DNA of 45,452 bases. Source: Brevundimonas sp. UBA5936 (GTDB lineage Bacteria > Pseudomonadota > Alphaproteobacteria > Caulobacterales > Caulobacteraceae). Position numbers and translations under genes: made by a program. The number at the start of each line of letters is the position of its first letter. Position 1 is the stretch's first letter. Of the stretch, positions 17,369 to 24,877 are shown in pieces. A model generated the notes under the pieces. It was not told where the DNA came from. It made no database searches and worked only from the letters and a program-made list of their open reading frames with translations. The stretch covers positions 1 through 45,452 of the forward strand of contig DJDA01000033.1 in NCBI GenBank assembly GCA_002430835.1. The letters are read 5' to 3'.

Positions 17369-17661
17369 ATGAAGCGATCAAGGTTCACGGATCGAAGGCT
17401 GGCGTACACGCCAGCCTGACACAGATCATCGGGATCTTGCGGGAGCAGGAGGCCGGTGTGGCGACGGCAGAGGTGTGCCGGCGACACGGTGTCAGCTCGG
17501 CGACCTTCTACAAGTGGAAGGCCAAGTTCGGAGGCATGGACGTGTCGGAGGCCCGGCGGCTGAAGGCGCTGGAGGACGAGAGCACCAAGCTGAAGCGGAT
17601 GCTGGCGGACGCGATTCTGGACAACGTCGCGCTGAAGGATCTGCTGGGAAAAAAGTGGTGA
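17369..17661 (+). pseudogene. IS3-family OrfA with disrupted N-terminus
   Basis: OrfA is the HTH DNA-binding part of the transposase. The family start M-K-R-S-R-F-T-D is present at 17369, and the rest (QIIGILREQEAGV... LLGKKW, to 17661) is present in another frame from about 17419. Between them lie about 26 extra bases, including a perfect hairpin GGCTGGCGT-AC-ACGCCAGCC (17397-17416), that shift the frame and bring an early stop at 17417. Translation could restart only in the second frame, for example at GTG 17437, which would remove the first part of the HTH. Interpretation: frameshifted, probably inactive. Confidence 0.7.
17649..17655 (+). promoter_or_regulatory. A6G slippery sequence for -1 frameshifting
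   Basis: Six A followed by G (17649-17655) lie just before the orfA stop at 17659-17661, where the orfB frame is already open. This is the classical IS3-family programmed frameshift site that makes the OrfAB transposase. Confidence 0.75.
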
Positions 17662-18584
17662 CGCCCGCCGGCTATCGCGAGGCGGCTAGCCATCTGCAGG
17701 CCGCCTACGAGATGAGCGAACGGCGGGCGTGCCGTGTGCTGGGCGTCGATCGGACGAGCGTGCGCTATCAGGCGACGCGCCCGGACGACGGCGCGCTGCG
17801 CGACCGGCTGAAGGCTCTGGCCCAGGAGCGTCGCCGGTTCGGCTATCGCCGCCTGCACGTGCTGCTGCGGCGCGAAGTCCATGCGGTCAACAGGAAGCGG
17901 ATCCAGCGGATCTATCGCGAGGAGCGACTGACGGTCCGTCGACGCGGCGGTGGGAAGCGCGCCATCGGCACCCCAAGACCGCTGGAGCTGCCACTGGTGG
18001 CGAACCAGCGCTGGTCGCTGGACTTCGTGGCCGACCAGATGACTGACGGGCGGCGCTTCCGCATCCTGACGGTGATCGACAACTGCACGCGTGAATGCCT
18101 GGCGCTGGTGGCCGACACCTCGCTGTCGGGCGCGCGGGTCGTGCGGGAGTTGGACGCCGTCATCCGGCAGCGGGGCCGGCCCGACACCATCGTCAGCGAC
18201 AACGGGACGGAATACACCTCGAACGCGGTCCTGGCCTGGGCCGACAGCACCGGCGTCGGCTGGCATTACATCGCGCCCGGCAAGCCCCAGCAGAACGGCT
18301 TCAACGAGAGCTTCAACGGACGCCTGCGCGACGAGCTGCTGAACGAGACGCTGTTCCGATCCCTGCCGCACGCCCGCGCAGTGCTCGAAGCTTGGCGGCG
18401 CGATTACAACGAACGGCGTCCGCACTCGAAGCTCGGGTGGCTGACGCCGCAGGCCTATGCAGAAGCGCTCACCGGACAGATCGGCCGGTCCGCTGCGCTG
18501 GTTGGGGGCTGCGCTGACCGGCCTCTTGCCAACCCCGACAACCCCAGCTCAGATCACCAAAGGACTCTCGTTATGGCTGGATGA
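17655..18584 (+). CDS. IS3-family transposase OrfB (DDE integrase domain)
   Basis: The catalytic part of the IS3 transposase, about 309 residues when counted from GTG 17655, normally made as an OrfAB fusion by -1 frameshifting. The N-terminal HTH_21 block (RRFGYRRLHVLLRREVHAVNRKR) is followed by the rve core with DDE residues in SLDFVADQ, VSDNGTEY and NGFNESFNGRLRDELLNE. It ends 6 bases before the right inverted repeat. The catalytic domain appears intact. Confidence 0.9.
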   Translation: MVTPAGYREAASHLQAAYEMSERRACRVLGVDRTSVRYQATRPDDGALRDRLKALAQERRRFGYRRLHVLLRREVHAVNRKRIQRIYREERLTVRRRGGGKRAIGTPRPLELPLVANQRWSLDFVADQMTDGRRFRILTVIDNCTRECLALVADTSLSGARVVRELDAVIRQRGRPDTIVSDNGTEYTSNAVLAWADSTGVGWHYIAPGKPQQNGFNESFNGRLRDELLNETLFRSLPHARAVLEAWRRDYNERRPHSKLGWLTPQAYAEALTGQIGRSAALVGGCADRPLANPDNPSSDHQRTLVMAG

Positions 18585-19015
18585 GAAACGGGGGTCACGT
18601 CATTGGCCTCAGCTTCGAACAGTTGGCTCCAGGCATAGCGCAGGCCGTTGAACGCTCCAAACATTGGATGATCCACACCGATTGACGCTTCGGGCATGAC
18701 CACCATCACCATGTGTTGGTCGATCCACTGGTTGATGGCGAACTTTACGGAAGCGCAAGGCTGGCGTGGGTCAAAGCCAAGGAGAGCGGCGACGCCGAAA
18801 CGTAGGTCCGATGCCTCTGCAGGACCCTCAAGGTGCAGGTGCAGGCGATCGGCGAAGTTCAAGGTGGTCTCGCCGTGCAGAACGGCGCCGGGCGGCAGGT
18901 GAAGGGTTCGCCATGCGCCATGTGTGGACGGCTCCCCTTTGGCAAGGGTGATCTTGATGTTCTGCTGAGCCTGGTCGGTGCGGCCATGTGTTCGACCTGT
19001 TGGTGCGGTACGCAT
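18554..19015 (-). CDS. Hypothetical protein, 3' end altered by IS insertion
   Basis: A leftward frame not assigned to a family. Residues such as FAINQWIDQHMVMVVMPEAS suggest a folded protein rather than a shadow frame, but confidence is modest. The IS right end (18602) sits exactly at its end. If the IS and one TTGG copy are removed, the frame reads ...Glu-Ala-Asn-TAA, so the original protein was 138 residues. With the IS present, the last codons and stop are replaced by about 15 residues read from IS sequence. It is divergent from the nuclease gene at 19014. Confidence 0.45.
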   Translation of the reverse strand: MRTAPTGRTHGRTDQAQQNIKITLAKGEPSTHGAWRTLHLPPGAVLHGETTLNFADRLHLHLEGPAEASDLRFGVAALLGFDPRQPCASVKFAINQWIDQHMVMVVMPEASIGVDHPMFGAFNGLRYAWSQLFEAEANDVTPVSHPAITRVLW

Positions 19016-19706
19016 GACCCTCGTTGCCGAGGTGGCGCGCTATCTGAACCTCCGGCCGCTGGAAGTCGAGGCGCTCCTCGACTCGACAAAGGAAGGCGCC
19101 GACGAGCTGGTAGCGGTCGTAAACGAGTTCAACGAGCTTCTATACGACGAGGTCATTCCTCGCCTGTTCAAGCTGCTGTTCGACCTCGACGAGGCGCAGG
19201 AGACGGAGGAGCACGAGGTCGAACTGATCAAGGTGCCGTCGGCGGGCTACTACGAAGTCACGGCCGCGCCCGACAAGATCGTTCGCATGGCCGACGTGAG
19301 CGATGAAACGGAGCGGGCCAAGAGCTTCCACCTCGACACCTACTGCTTCGACTCCAATCCCGAACGCACCCTGTTCTGGGACCTTCTCCACGAGAAGCGT
19401 GTGAGGAAGCTCTACTTCACCGGCATGCTGACCCACGGGCAGTCGGACTTTTTCATCCAATACATCGACCCGGAATCGCACACGGTGCGGTGCTACTACC
19501 CGGACTTCCTGTTCCTGCGACAAGAGCCTGACGGGAGCGAGAAATACGTGATCGTCGAGGTCAAGGGTGACCACCAGATCGACGACGCGGTGGTCCAGGC
19601 GAAAAAGGACTTCGCGCTTCAGATCGCGATCGCGAGCGGGATGGAATATCAGATGATCAAGTCGAGTGACGCTGACGGCCGCCGGTATCGTGCGCTGATG
19701 AACTGA
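19014..19706 (+). CDS. Orphan PD-(D/E)XK nuclease domain (type III restriction Res C-terminus-like)
   Basis: A 230-residue protein resembling only the C-terminal endonuclease end of type III-type restriction/DEAD-helicase proteins. The catalytic pattern is visible as CYYPDFLF (Asp), then VIVEVKGD (Glu-x-Lys). The helicase part is absent: upstream lies only a divergent gene and the IS. It is therefore either a remnant of a larger restriction gene or a stand-alone nuclease. The upstream GTG frame to 18978 adds nothing family-like, so ATG 19014 is chosen. Located in the mobile island. Confidence 0.65.
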   Translation: MTLVAEVARYLNLRPLEVEALLDSTKEGADELVAVVNEFNELLYDEVIPRLFKLLFDLDEAQETEEHEVELIKVPSAGYYEVTAAPDKIVRMADVSDETERAKSFHLDTYCFDSNPERTLFWDLLHEKRVRKLYFTGMLTHGQSDFFIQYIDPESHTVRCYYPDFLFLRQEPDGSEKYVIVEVKGDHQIDDAVVQAKKDFALQIAIASGMEYQMIKSSDADGRRYRALMN

Positions 19707-19842
19707 TCGGGCATGTCCCTATCACCTCCCCCAGAGGTTGAACCGGTTTCGATTATTTTATGGGCAGGTCTGGCGCTATGGGTTAGGCGAGCGCGCGCCT
19801 TCAAGCGCTAGCTCGCTCGCCCAAGTCACCATTGGAGCCTGC

Positions 19843-21927
19843 CTATTCGCCGTCTTCCGGAGGACCGATCACCACGACGAACGCCTGGGGCGGGCTCATG
19901 CGGACGACGGCGATCGGCGGCTTGGGCGGTTCCTTGGCGCGGCGCAGCCACTCCTCGTCGGAGACATCGCGGTCGTTCCAGACCCAGCCCTTGCGGGGGC
20001 CTTCACCGATGACGCGGATGCGGCCCCTTTCGATCAAGTGGGTCATGGAGTTGTCGGCGCGCAGCCGCAGGCTCTTGAGCTGGCCGGCAGTCGGGAAGGC
20101 CGGGCCGTCGTGCAGCGCTAACACCAGGGTCGCGCGGGCGATAGGGGCGTCCGCGTCGTCGAGCAACCGGCTGAACGCGGCGATGTCGGCGAACCGTCCA
20201 CCAACCGTTTCGGTCTCTTTCTGCGTGATTTCCACGTTGTATTTAAAGGCGATGATCGGATGATTCAGCGTCGTGAAGGTACCTCCGCGGCGCTGAATCA
20301 TCCGATTGGGCGAAGCGTGTTGCAGGAGGTCGGTCAAAGAGCCGTGGACGGTCACATGGACCGGGCCGATGCCGCGACCGTCGGGCTTTTCGCCGTCCAT
20401 GGGGCGAATCTCGATACGCGTGATGAAGCTCCGAATGATATCGCGCGCGCGAGCAGCGTCACGCTCGGGCCCGGCCAGGGCATCGTTCAGATTATCCAAC
20501 AGGTCGTGCAGGCGAGCGATGACGGCGTCAGTTTCCAAGGAGATCGGCGTGGGGGCCGGGGTGCGCGCCTCGCGCTCCAACTGTTTGCGCTGGGCACCCA
20601 GATTGTTGAGTTCCTGATGCACGTACATGACGGCGAAGTCGCCGCCCGCTCCTGAACCAGCCTTGGCGACCTGCAGGAGGTTGGCGATTTCACTGTCGAT
20701 GACCTTCAGGCGCGCCTCGAGATTTTCGGCCCGATTGGTCTGTTCGGCAATGGCGCCGTCGATCTCGCGTCGATATTCGTCGAGATAGAGGTCGAGGAGG
20801 TGAGGCAGCAGCAGCCGCTCTTTCAGTCCGGTCAGGACCGCGTCCTGAAGTTCGTCCCGGTTGACCCTGCGCCGGTTGGTGCAGCCAGCGTTCTGGCGGC
20901 GGCCTTCGCAGCCGAGGTGGCGGCTGACCATGTTGTAGTTGTGGCCGCATTCGCCACAACGCAGGAGGCCGCTGAACAGATAAGGTGGGGACTTGGCGCG
21001 GTTCGGTACGGCCCTGCCGTTTTCGTCGAGCAGGCGGGTGCTACGTTCATCCAGCACATCCTGGACGGCCAGCCATAGGTCGTCGTCGAGAATGCGAAGG
21101 TGCGGCACCTCGGTGACGATCTGGTCGCTGATCGGGCCGGGCGTCACAGTGGTCTTGCCTGTGGAGGCGATCAATTGAGTGTTGGTTTTGCCATAAACTA
21201 GCCGCCCGATATAGAGTGGGTTGCGTCCGATCCCGTTCAACGTTCCGGGGTGGCCGGTGATGGCTTTGGGTCGCCAGAGTTTGCCGCTGGGGGGCTTGAT
21301 CCTTTCACCGTTCAGGGCCGAGCAGATGGCGTGAGTGCTGACTCCGGCCGCAAGGTCCTTGTAGATGCGGCGGACGATGTCGGCCTCGTCGTCATCGATG
21401 GCGCGCTTGGAGCCGTGCTCGTCTGGAGCGGCCAACAGTTCGTATCCATAGGCGACCCCGCCGACGACACGGCCGTCCCTGGCGGCGGCCCGTTGGCCGC
21501 GCTTGACGCGATAGCCAATGGCTTCGGATTCCTCCTGGGCGATCTGGGCGCGCAAAACAAGTTCTAGTCCGCTAATCGGCCCTTTACCTGTGATGCAGAG
21601 AACGACGCCTGCCTCGTTCAGCTTACGCGCCGCGATCATCATGTCGGTGGCGTCGCGCGCCATCCGGCTGATGTCTTCTACGACGATGACGTCGATCTCC
21701 CCGGCTTCGGCAGCGGCAATGACGTTGTAGAAGCCGGTGCGGCCGACGGTTGTGCGGCCGGTTTTGTCCTCGTCCTTCTCGCGCATGACCACGACCCACT
21801 TCTGGCGGATGCAGTAGTCCTCTGCCTCCCTAAGTTGATCGAGGGCCGACTTCGGATTTTGCAGGTCGGAGGAGTAGCGGCCCAGACAGGCGGCCCGAGC
21901 GCCCGGCGGTGGAAGCGGCAGTCGCAT
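19843..21927 (-). CDS. Large serine recombinase (site-specific integrase/invertase)
   Basis: A 694-residue large serine recombinase. The N-terminal resolvase domain has the nucleophile in CLGRYSSDLQ (Ser19) and the catalytic-arginine block VVEDISRMARD. A Recombinase domain follows (about 165-290, YIGRLVYGKTNT), then the zinc-ribbon (CGECGHNY with later Cys in CEGRRQNAGC) and a coiled coil (about 385-460). After about residue 545 there is an extra C-terminal region of about 150 residues ending in Pro-rich sequence, which I do not recognise. It would integrate or excise the surrounding element. Third gene of an operon with two small genes. Confidence 0.93.
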   Translation of the reverse strand: MRLPLPPPGARAACLGRYSSDLQNPKSALDQLREAEDYCIRQKWVVVMREKDEDKTGRTTVGRTGFYNVIAAAEAGEIDVIVVEDISRMARDATDMMIAARKLNEAGVVLCITGKGPISGLELVLRAQIAQEESEAIGYRVKRGQRAAARDGRVVGGVAYGYELLAAPDEHGSKRAIDDDEADIVRRIYKDLAAGVSTHAICSALNGERIKPPSGKLWRPKAITGHPGTLNGIGRNPLYIGRLVYGKTNTQLIASTGKTTVTPGPISDQIVTEVPHLRILDDDLWLAVQDVLDERSTRLLDENGRAVPNRAKSPPYLFSGLLRCGECGHNYNMVSRHLGCEGRRQNAGCTNRRRVNRDELQDAVLTGLKERLLLPHLLDLYLDEYRREIDGAIAEQTNRAENLEARLKVIDSEIANLLQVAKAGSGAGGDFAVMYVHQELNNLGAQRKQLEREARTPAPTPISLETDAVIARLHDLLDNLNDALAGPERDAARARDIIRSFITRIEIRPMDGEKPDGRGIGPVHVTVHGSLTDLLQHASPNRMIQRRGGTFTTLNHPIIAFKYNVEITQKETETVGGRFADIAAFSRLLDDADAPIARATLVLALHDGPAFPTAGQLKSLRLRADNSMTHLIERGRIRVIGEGPRKGWVWNDRDVSDEEWLRRAKEPPKPPIAVVRMSPPQAFVVVIGPPEDGE
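20255..20306. repeat. 16-bp perfect inverted repeat inside the serine recombinase gene
   Basis: ATCGGATGATTCAGCG (20255-20270) and CGCTGAATCATCCGAT (20291-20306) are exact reverse complements around a 20-base spacer. They lie where the standard recombinase ends and the extra C-terminal region begins. Confidence 0.85.
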
Positions 21928-21928
21928 G

Positions 21929-22159
21929 TCAGGGCTGCAGGGCCTGAGCGATCCGGCGCGCGTCGCGCTGGGCCGCCAACCGCGCCAGGGCGAGGATCAA
22001 GGGTGCGACGGCGGCGTCTTCGAGCGCAAGCCCAGCGCTCCGGTCGTGATCGTGGCGACTCTGGCGACGCGTCCAGAGGCCAGCGTCCAGTCCGGCGTCG
22101 CGTTCAGGGCCCTGCGTGAACAGATCGAGTTGTGCGGCTTCGATGGGCGAGGGAGACAT
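21929..22159 (-). CDS. Small hypothetical protein of the recombinase operon
   Basis: A 76-residue protein, no family recognised. It starts MSPSPIEAAQLDLF and ends with an Ala/Arg-rich helix. Its start codon shares a base with the stop of the upstream 84-residue gene, and its stop is 1 base from the recombinase start, so three genes are translationally linked. A regulatory or directionality role is possible but only inferred from position. Confidence 0.6.
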   Translation of the reverse strand: MSPSPIEAAQLDLFTQGPERDAGLDAGLWTRRQSRHDHDRSAGLALEDAAVAPLILALARLAAQRDARRIAQALQP

Positions 22160-22413
22160 CAGGGTTTCGCCGGAGCCCTGTCGAACACTGCGTGCGTCGC
22201 TTCGACCGAAGCACTGGCGCGCATGATCACGAGGTCGAACTCACCTTCGGCAAGCCGGTCGAGAACAAAATTATCCGGGTCATGGAAGGAGGCGTCATCG
22301 GTGATGGCGACCACACGGCAACCGAGAATTCTTGCACGGCGAACGCACGCCTTCAGATGCTCAGCCATTAGGAGGGGCGCCAAGTAAAGGGCGGCGCGGG
22401 AAAGTTCGGACAT
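22159..22413 (-). CDS. Small resolvase-like protein lacking catalytic residues
   Basis: An 84-residue protein starting MSELSRAALYL. Its pattern matches the first part of a resolvase catalytic domain: a first strand RAALYL, a helix, a second strand GCRVVAITDD, a helix FVLDRLAEGE, and a third strand FDLVIMRAS. The nucleophilic serine position and the catalytic-arginine block are not present. It may be an inactive partner or regulator of the recombinase encoded two genes downstream; this is inference from the alignment by eye. ATG 22413 is preferred to 22452, because the longer frame runs through the palindrome. Confidence 0.6.
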   Translation of the reverse strand: MSELSRAALYLAPLLMAEHLKACVRRARILGCRVVAITDDASFHDPDNFVLDRLAEGEFDLVIMRASASVEATHAVFDRAPAKP

Positions 22414-22418
22414 GGGAA

Positions 22419-22459
22419 GACCTATATGATTGGGTGTGGTAATCCCAATCATATAGGTC
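22419..22459. promoter_or_regulatory. 41-bp palindrome at the recombinase operon start
   Basis: GACCTATATGATTGGG (22419-22434) and CCCAATCATATAGGTC (22444-22459) are exact reverse complements with a 9-base spacer. The palindrome ends 5 bases before the ATG at 22413, so it covers the leader and probably the ribosome-binding region. It could be an operator, an RNA hairpin, or a recombination site. Confidence 0.8.
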
Positions 22460-22502
22460 CATTATGATAAAGAGTCAAACGCTCTATTAAATTCCCAGGC
22501 TG

Positions 22503-23279
22503 CTAGGTGTTCGGCTTGCGTGGGTTCTTCGCTGGTCCGCGCGTGCGAGGCTTCTGGTTCACCGCGTGGTGTAGAGCCAGAAGGGTGCGCACGCCGATCT
22601 CTACCGGGAACATCACGTCGGGCGCAGGCTCATGAGGCCCCTCCACTTGGCCTGCCGCTTGGGGCGCGGCGTAGTATTCGTGGAAAGCGTCGGCCTCGGT
22701 CAGGTCGTCCCAAACCCAGCCGAGATGGATTTCGGCCGCGATGCCTGGCGCATAGAAAATGACCCGGACCGGCTTGGACAGGCCAGGCTGAAACCCCCCC
22801 TGAGCGAAGCGGCTTATTGCGCGCGTGACCGAGAACTCGGCTTCTGATGCGCCCCCCCCCACGCCTTCGGCTCCGCCAGCCTGATACGCCGCTTCCCAAG
22901 TCTCCAATTGCGGCGCGTGCTCGATTAAGCGAGTCAGCGTGGTGGCGAAGCTGGTTGGCTCGCGCAACCAATCGAAGTGCGCCGGCAAATCCTCGCGCTG
23001 CATGGCCCGCACAGCGTCTGCGGGAATCGGCTCGAGCGCCTGCATGCGCTTCGCCGCCGCCACCGCCCCCAACGGATTGATGTCACCACAGGCAGCCATG
23101 AGTAGGGTGGCGGCGTCTCTGTACTCCATTTTCGCGCCACCGGCGCCGCGTTTCGTCGAGGTGATCTGGCCAGCGTCACGCACCAGTCGCGCGATGTGGT
23201 TGAGCGTCGCATGACTCCGAAGATCAACTTCAGCCAGGGCTTCCACAAGAGCTGGTAGGCGGGCCATCGGGGTCTCCAT
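22503..23279 (-). CDS. Hypothetical protein of the mobile island
   Basis: A 258-residue protein, family not recognised. The N-terminal part (VEALAEVDLRSHATLNHIARLVRDAGQI) looks like a winged-helix or HTH segment, and the centre has an Ala-rich helix (RDAATLLMAACGDINP). A run of nine G on the coding strand (22852-22860 as C) encodes part of VGGGAS and may be prone to slippage. Start chosen at the internal ATG (23279) rather than the ORF opening at 23315. Upstream, towards 23469, lies an AT-rich probable divergent promoter region. Confidence 0.65.
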   Translation of the reverse strand: METPMARLPALVEALAEVDLRSHATLNHIARLVRDAGQITSTKRGAGGAKMEYRDAATLLMAACGDINPLGAVAAAKRMQALEPIPADAVRAMQREDLPAHFDWLREPTSFATTLTRLIEHAPQLETWEAAYQAGGAEGVGGGASEAEFSVTRAISRFAQGGFQPGLSKPVRVIFYAPGIAAEIHLGWVWDDLTEADAFHEYYAAPQAAGQVEGPHEPAPDVMFPVEIGVRTLLALHHAVNQKPRTRGPAKNPRKPNT

Positions 23280-23423
23280 TCCGGCTGAATGATAAGCATC
23301 TCTACGCACAATCAATTGACGCGCTGCGCAAGTTGTGACTTATACTCTTAATCAAATTGGAGGCGAGAGAAAACTGCTGAGAGCTGAGGCGCGCGGCTCT
23401 GGTGGATCGCGCGCCGTACCTAC

Positions 23424-23448
23424 CCCGCCGGGATGTCCCCGGCGGGTC
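23424..23448. terminator. Strong GC hairpin before the excisionase-like gene
   Basis: CCCGCCGG and CCGGCGGG pair around a short loop (about 23425-23447). No T-run follows on the plus strand. It may be an attenuator or leader structure for the excisionase/integrase genes. Confidence 0.4.
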
Positions 23449-23468
23449 TCAATAATCGGAGTGTTCTC

Positions 23469-23963
23469 GTGACCATCAGCGATAGCGACGGCGACGGCGA
23501 CAGCGACGGAGGCGGAGCCTTGGGGCAGCCCGCCAATTTTCAATATCCGCCCTTCATGCTGCCGTCGGGAATTCAATTAGACAGCCCGCTTCTCCTCGCC
23601 AAGGCGGCGGCGATCGCCTTTCCTGACGGGGCGGTGAAGGCAAGCACCCTGATGACCGAACACCGGCGCGGTCGCCTAGTCCTCGAGAAGGTCGGCGGCC
23701 GCTGGTTCGTCACTCTCCGCGCCATCCTGGAAATGAGAAAGCTGTGCCGCGTCGTCGTGAACCGCCCCGCCTCTGGCTCCGAGCTCGAACTGGTCGTCCG
23801 TCCGTCTTCGTCATCCTCGACGGAGGCCGCGAAATCGGCACGGGCTGCGGCGTTGATCAAGGCCGAGAGGCGGAAGAAGCCCTCGCGCGCTATCTTGCCT
23901 TCAAGCACGAGCCGGACTTCGCGGACGGCGACCCGCGCCGCATCCTCGTCGCAGACGCCGTAG
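23469..23963 (+). CDS. Excisionase-like small DNA-binding protein overlapping the integrase
   Basis: A 164-residue frame. The block LDSPLLLAKAAAIAFPDG, then RGRLVLEKVGGRWFVTLRAI, is a MerR/AlpA-like winged HTH seen next to tyrosine integrases in alphaproteobacterial elements. A GGAG Shine-Dalgarno precedes the GTG at 23469 by 7 bases; ATG 23556 is an alternative but has no visible ribosome-binding site. An acidic Ser-Asp-Gly repeat (SDSDGDGDSDGGG) starts the protein. The last 220 bases overlap the integrase in another frame. The Ser-rich tail there resembles that of related excisionase-like proteins as I remember them, so the overlap may be real dual coding. Confidence 0.6.
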   Translation: MTISDSDGDGDSDGGGALGQPANFQYPPFMLPSGIQLDSPLLLAKAAAIAFPDGAVKASTLMTEHRRGRLVLEKVGGRWFVTLRAILEMRKLCRVVVNRPASGSELELVVRPSSSSSTEAAKSARAAALIKAERRKKPSRAILPSSTSRTSRTATRAASSSQTP

Positions 23964-24877
23964 CCCACTACATCGAGAACCTGGACGAGGATTACAACGG
24001 CCCGGAGGCAACCCATGTCAGGTGGTTGATGGAGCATTTTGGCGAGATGACCTGTGACCAGGTCACCGGCGCCTGTAAGGCTTACGTTAAGGCCCGGACC
24101 GCTGGGGTGATCGGGCGCGGGCCGGTAAAGGACTCCACCGCCCGACGGGAACTTGACACGCTGTCGGCCGCCCTGAACTTCGCATGGAAGACCGGCAAGA
24201 TGGATCGCCCCGTCGCGGTGCTGAAGCCCGAAGCGAATACCAAGGAGGCGCGCTGGTTGACGCGGAGCGAGGCAGCCCGGCTCATTTGGGGCGCCTTGGG
24301 CTTTGCCCCGACCGGCTTTGACGTTCGTGGGCAGGTCACCGGCTATAAGCGGGTCGCTTCGCCCCAGTATCACGTGGCCCGGTTCATCCTGATCGCGCTT
24401 TACACCGCCACGCGGCACGCTGCGGTCCTGAGGCTGTGCTGGGAGAAGAGCACCACGACCGGCTACATCGACTTTAGGGCGGGCCGTATACACCGCCGGG
24501 GCGAAGACGAGCGCCAGACGCGAAAACGTCGTGAGCCCTGCCCTATCCCCGACCGCCTGCTTCCGCATCTTCTGCGCTGGCGCCGCCTGACGGTCACGGG
24601 TCCCTGCGAATATGCTGGGGAGGTGATTCAGCGGCAGAAAACTGGGTTCGAGGCGGCGCGGGAACGTGCGCGGCTAGGCAATGACGTCACGCCGCACACG
24701 CTGAAGCACACGTGCATCACCTGGCTGTTGCAAGCTGGCGTGCCCATCTGGGAAGTAGCGGGCTTTACCTCGACCAGCGCCAAGCTGATCGAGCGACGCT
24801 ATGGCCACCACTGCCCCGGCTACATGGAGAAGGCTAGGGTCGCCTTCAGCGGGCGTCGCAAGGGTCGGGGCCTTTGA
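23744..24877 (+). CDS. Tyrosine recombinase (phage-type integrase)
   Basis: A 377-residue integrase. A SAM-like DNA-binding domain (about 70-165) precedes the catalytic domain. Box I arginine is in TATRHAAVLRL, box II is H-T-L-K-H-T, and the nucleophile tyrosine is in ERRYGHH near residue 350. Box II has Lys where Arg is usual (HxLRH). The gene ends 252 bases from the 3' end of tRNA-Val, the usual arrangement for an element integrated in a tRNA gene. GTG start at 23744 within the preceding gene. Confidence 0.88.
   Translation: MPRRREPPRLWLRARTGRPSVFVILDGGREIGTGCGVDQGREAEEALARYLAFKHEPDFADGDPRRILVADAVAHYIENLDEDYNGPEATHVRWLMEHFGEMTCDQVTGACKAYVKARTAGVIGRGPVKDSTARRELDTLSAALNFAWKTGKMDRPVAVLKPEANTKEARWLTRSEAARLIWGALGFAPTGFDVRGQVTGYKRVASPQYHVARFILIALYTATRHAAVLRLCWEKSTTTGYIDFRAGRIHRRGEDERQTRKRREPCPIPDRLLPHLLRWRRLTVTGPCEYAGEVIQRQKTGFEAARERARLGNDVTPHTLKHTCITWLLQAGVPIWEVAGFTSTSAKLIERRYGHHCPGYMEKARVAFSGRRKGRGL

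Larger units (their letters stand above)
17306..18602. mobile_element. IS3-family insertion sequence with terminal repeats and 4-bp target duplication
   Basis: The element is bounded by inverted repeats TGACGTGACCCCC (17306-17318) and GGGGGTCACGTCA (18590-18602), starting TG and ending CA as in IS3 elements. TTGG flanks both ends (17302-17305 and 18603-18606), a direct target duplication. It carries orfA and orfB with an A6G slippery site between them. Length 1297 bp. The intact ends and duplication point to a recent insertion, but orfA looks damaged (see orfA). Confidence 0.9.

Noticed and set aside
17245..17487. Leftward frame of 80 codons crossing the left IS end
   Set aside because: It mixes flank and IS sequence; the restored pre-insertion gene on this strand stops at TAA right at the target site.
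22503..23279. Possible toxin or restriction partner of the nuclease
   Set aside because: No motif supports it, and it is separated from the nuclease by the recombinase operon.
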